Assembly: GCA_035353175.1 (NCBI GenBank)
Contig: DAOPZC010000084.1
Span: 1 to 16,071 of the forward strand
Direction: 5' to 3'
Length of the DNA: 16,071 nucleotides
DNA from: DAOPZC01 sp035353175
Lineage (GTDB): Bacteria > Verrucomicrobiota > Kiritimatiellia > RFP12 > UBA1067
The translations under genes were made by a program, and so were the position numbers. Below are positions 14,543 through 16,071 of this stretch, piece after piece. Below the pieces are notes generated by a model that saw only the letters and a list, made by a program, of their open reading frames with translations, did no database searches and was not told where the DNA came from. Position 1 is the stretch's first letter, and every line of letters begins with the position of its first letter.

Positions 14543-16071
14543 CTAGGGGTTTTTCACGCGGAAGAAGCCTTGCTTGGCCTGCGCGGGGATCTCGGCTCTC
14601 AGCAGGATCTGGCGGCGTCCGTCCAGGGTGGTGCCGAGGATCTCGCGGTAGACGACCGGCAAGGTCTGCCAGTCAGCCGCCGAACCGGTCAGCGAGGGGG
14701 TCCACTCCAAGGTGTAGTCGACCTGGAGATAGCCCTCCACCATGAGCGCGACGGATCCGCCTGTCGCGGCGGCGTCGCCCGCCGCGCTGCTGACGCTGCG
14801 GCTCGCCATGGCGGCCGGCGTGAGCGACAGCGCCGTGACGCGCGCCTGCGCCGAAGCCGGCGGGGTCGGCAATGTCGACGCCAGCACGAAGAGGGCGCCC
14901 AGTTTCACGTCCCGTTCGGGCATCAAGAAGGTGACGATCGGACCGCTGTTGGTCAGGACATAGACATCGCCGACCCAGCCGACGAAGACATAGCCGTCGC
15001 CCGGAGCTCTGGCTTCCACGGTCAGCGCCGTCCCCTGCGGGTAGATCATACGGTCGCGCGCCTCTTCGATGACGTCGGGCAGTCCGGCGAAGATCGAGGG
15101 GATCACATAGACCGTGTTCGTCGCGTCTGAGAGCGTGAGCTTGGAGGTCGGTGTCCAGAACCCGTCGCGCATCCAGGCGCAGTCCTTGAAGACGCTCACG
15201 TCGATGTCTTTCGTGTAGTCGAACAGGAAGTCGTGCCGCGTCTTCCGGGCGGTCTCGCGGTCGGATAACCCGTTCTTCACCACGACCGAAGCGGTGGACC
15301 AGCTCTCCTCTTTGCCGGAAATCCAGCATTCGGGCTTGTCGTCCACCTCGCCCTTGTAATCCAGCCAGAAGTCCAGACGGTCGGCCACCGCTTCGCTGCA
15401 GGAGGCCCACTGCCACATCAGGATGCCCGTGCCGAAATTGGTCACGCTGAGCTTGGCGTGCTGGCTGTTGTTGACGTAGCCGAACTGGCCGAAGCGGATC
15501 GCGCTGTTGCCGCCCGGCGCGTCGTTGACCCACGTCACGCCGCCGTCCTCGCCGTCGAACGTCGCGATCGAGGACTCGCCGTTGACGTCCGGGACGTCCG
15601 GGGCGCAGCCCGTCGCGTCGACCATCGCCTGCGGGATCCAGATCAGACGGTCGAGCGTGATGGTGTTGTCGCGGACGAAATAGCTGCCGTCGCGCTGGAA
15701 GCGCAGCGAGATCGAGGTGGCGCCCGAGACGAAGTTCGTCATCGCCTTCCACGCGTTGTTTTTGCCGGAGACGGCGCCGACGAGCGTGGTGCCGTTGACG
15801 ATGACTTCGATCTCGTCATACGCGGTTTCCGCGTTGCCCTTCCACCAGAACAGCAGCACGCCGTCGCCAGTGAAGTTTGTCGTGGTCAGCTCCACGTATT
15901 GTCCCGCGCCGACCGAAGGGCCGCCGAATTTGACGACGGGGTCGTCGTAGCGGACGCCGCCGTTGGACTCGGCCACGATGCCGGTCGGGGAGAACGCCGC
16001 GATGTCGAGTTTCTGACCGGCGATGGTGAGCGCGCCCGCCAGTTTCTCGGCGGCGGTTTGCGGACGGTAGA
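14543..16071 (-). CDS. Large secreted multidomain protein (5' end beyond window)
   Basis: The frame is open from the right edge to a TAG at 14543-14545, giving 508 visible residues. The GTG at 15976 is only internal, because the frame continues to the edge without a stop. Two copies of a domain common in Verrucomicrobia-type secreted proteins are visible. The first starts around VELTTTNFTGDGVLLFWWKGN and ends in LDRLIWIPQ; the second starts around KLSVTNFGTGILMWQWAS and ends in YTKDIDVSVFKDCAWMRDGFW. A single InlB/Listeria-Bacteroides-type repeat follows (GYVFVGWVGD, then VTFLMPERDVKLGALF). Last comes a C-terminal domain (DYTLEWTPSL to the terminal QGFFRVKNP). The protein is presumably exported and surface-associated; its signal peptide would lie outside the window. 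The function is unknown and no catalytic motif is seen. It lies 34 bases before pilT on the same strand, but nothing in it is pilus-specific. Confidence 0.8.
   Translation of the reverse strand, partial: YRPQTAAEKLAGALTIAGQKLDIAAFSPTGIVAESNGGVRYDDPVVKFGGPSVGAGQYVELTTTNFTGDGVLLFWWKGNAETAYDEIEVIVNGTTLVGAVSGKNNAWKAMTNFVSGATSISLRFQRDGSYFVRDNTITLDRLIWIPQAMVDATGCAPDVPDVNGESSIATFDGEDGGVTWVNDAPGGNSAIRFGQFGYVNNSQHAKLSVTNFGTGILMWQWASCSEAVADRLDFWLDYKGEVDDKPECWISGKEESWSTASVVVKNGLSDRETARKTRHDFLFDYTKDIDVSVFKDCAWMRDGFWTPTSKLTLSDATNTVYVIPSIFAGLPDVIEEARDRMIYPQGTALTVEARAPGDGYVFVGWVGDVYVLTNSGPIVTFLMPERDVKLGALFVLASTLPTPPASAQARVTALSLTPAAMASRSVSSAAGDAAATGGSVALMVEGYLQVDYTLEWTPSLTGSAADWQTLPVVYREILGTTLDGRRQILLRAEIPAQAKQGFFRVKNP

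Overview
The window is GC-rich (roughly 60-65% by eye) and reads as a piece of a chromosome from the PVC group of bacteria. A Kiritimatiellota- or Verrucomicrobia-like organism fits best. The hints are large secreted proteins with autotransporter-type beta-strand repeats, a secreted protein with 'LSFWWK'-type modules and an FFRV-type C-terminus, a secreted NIPSNAP protein with a twin-arginine-like leader, an Rnf subunit, and a type IV pilus system with unusual minor pilins. This placement is inferred from protein style; no rRNA or other marker gene is present.

Left part (1-1318, minus strand): a secreted PHP-like metal-dependent hydrolase running off the left edge, preceded by a HAD-family phosphatase. 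They probably form a two-gene unit. Next, on the plus strand (1417-4691), a good sigma70-type promoter drives a 1041-residue secreted beta-helix repeat protein made of two homologous halves.

Centre-left (4692-6242, plus strand): a 684-base stretch without a credible ORF holds the most interesting element. It has a near-consensus promoter (TTGACA-N17-TACAAT), about 480 bases rich in potential hairpins, and a strong intrinsic terminator 46 bases before the start of a NIPSNAP-family gene. It could be a standalone structured RNA or a long attenuating leader (riboswitch-like) controlling the NIPSNAP gene. I could not match it to a known RNA family.

Centre to right (6306-11491, minus strand): in transcription order there is an HU/IHF-like DNA-binding protein fused to two zinc-ribbon modules, two short prepilin-like proteins with canonical G|FTL..E cleavage motifs, a 578-residue PilX-like protein with a long beta-rich passenger, a 152-residue protein with N- and C-terminal hydrophobic segments whose GTG start overlaps the preceding stop, and an orphan rnfE. 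The four pilin-region genes are tightly packed (gaps of 10 and 12 bases, then a 4-base overlap) and look like one operon for pseudopilus or minor-pilin assembly.

Right part: a plus-strand cytoplasmic two-PAS protein with a proline/alanine-rich N-terminal half (11637-12941) converges on a minus-strand pilT. The pilT product carries the complete retraction ATPase core plus a tetratricopeptide-like C-terminal extension. Upstream of pilT, 34 bases away on the same strand, is a large secreted protein that runs off the right edge. The pilT gene and the minor pilins together suggest a type IV pilus locus. The HU-zinc-ribbon and PAS proteins are candidate regulators only by position.
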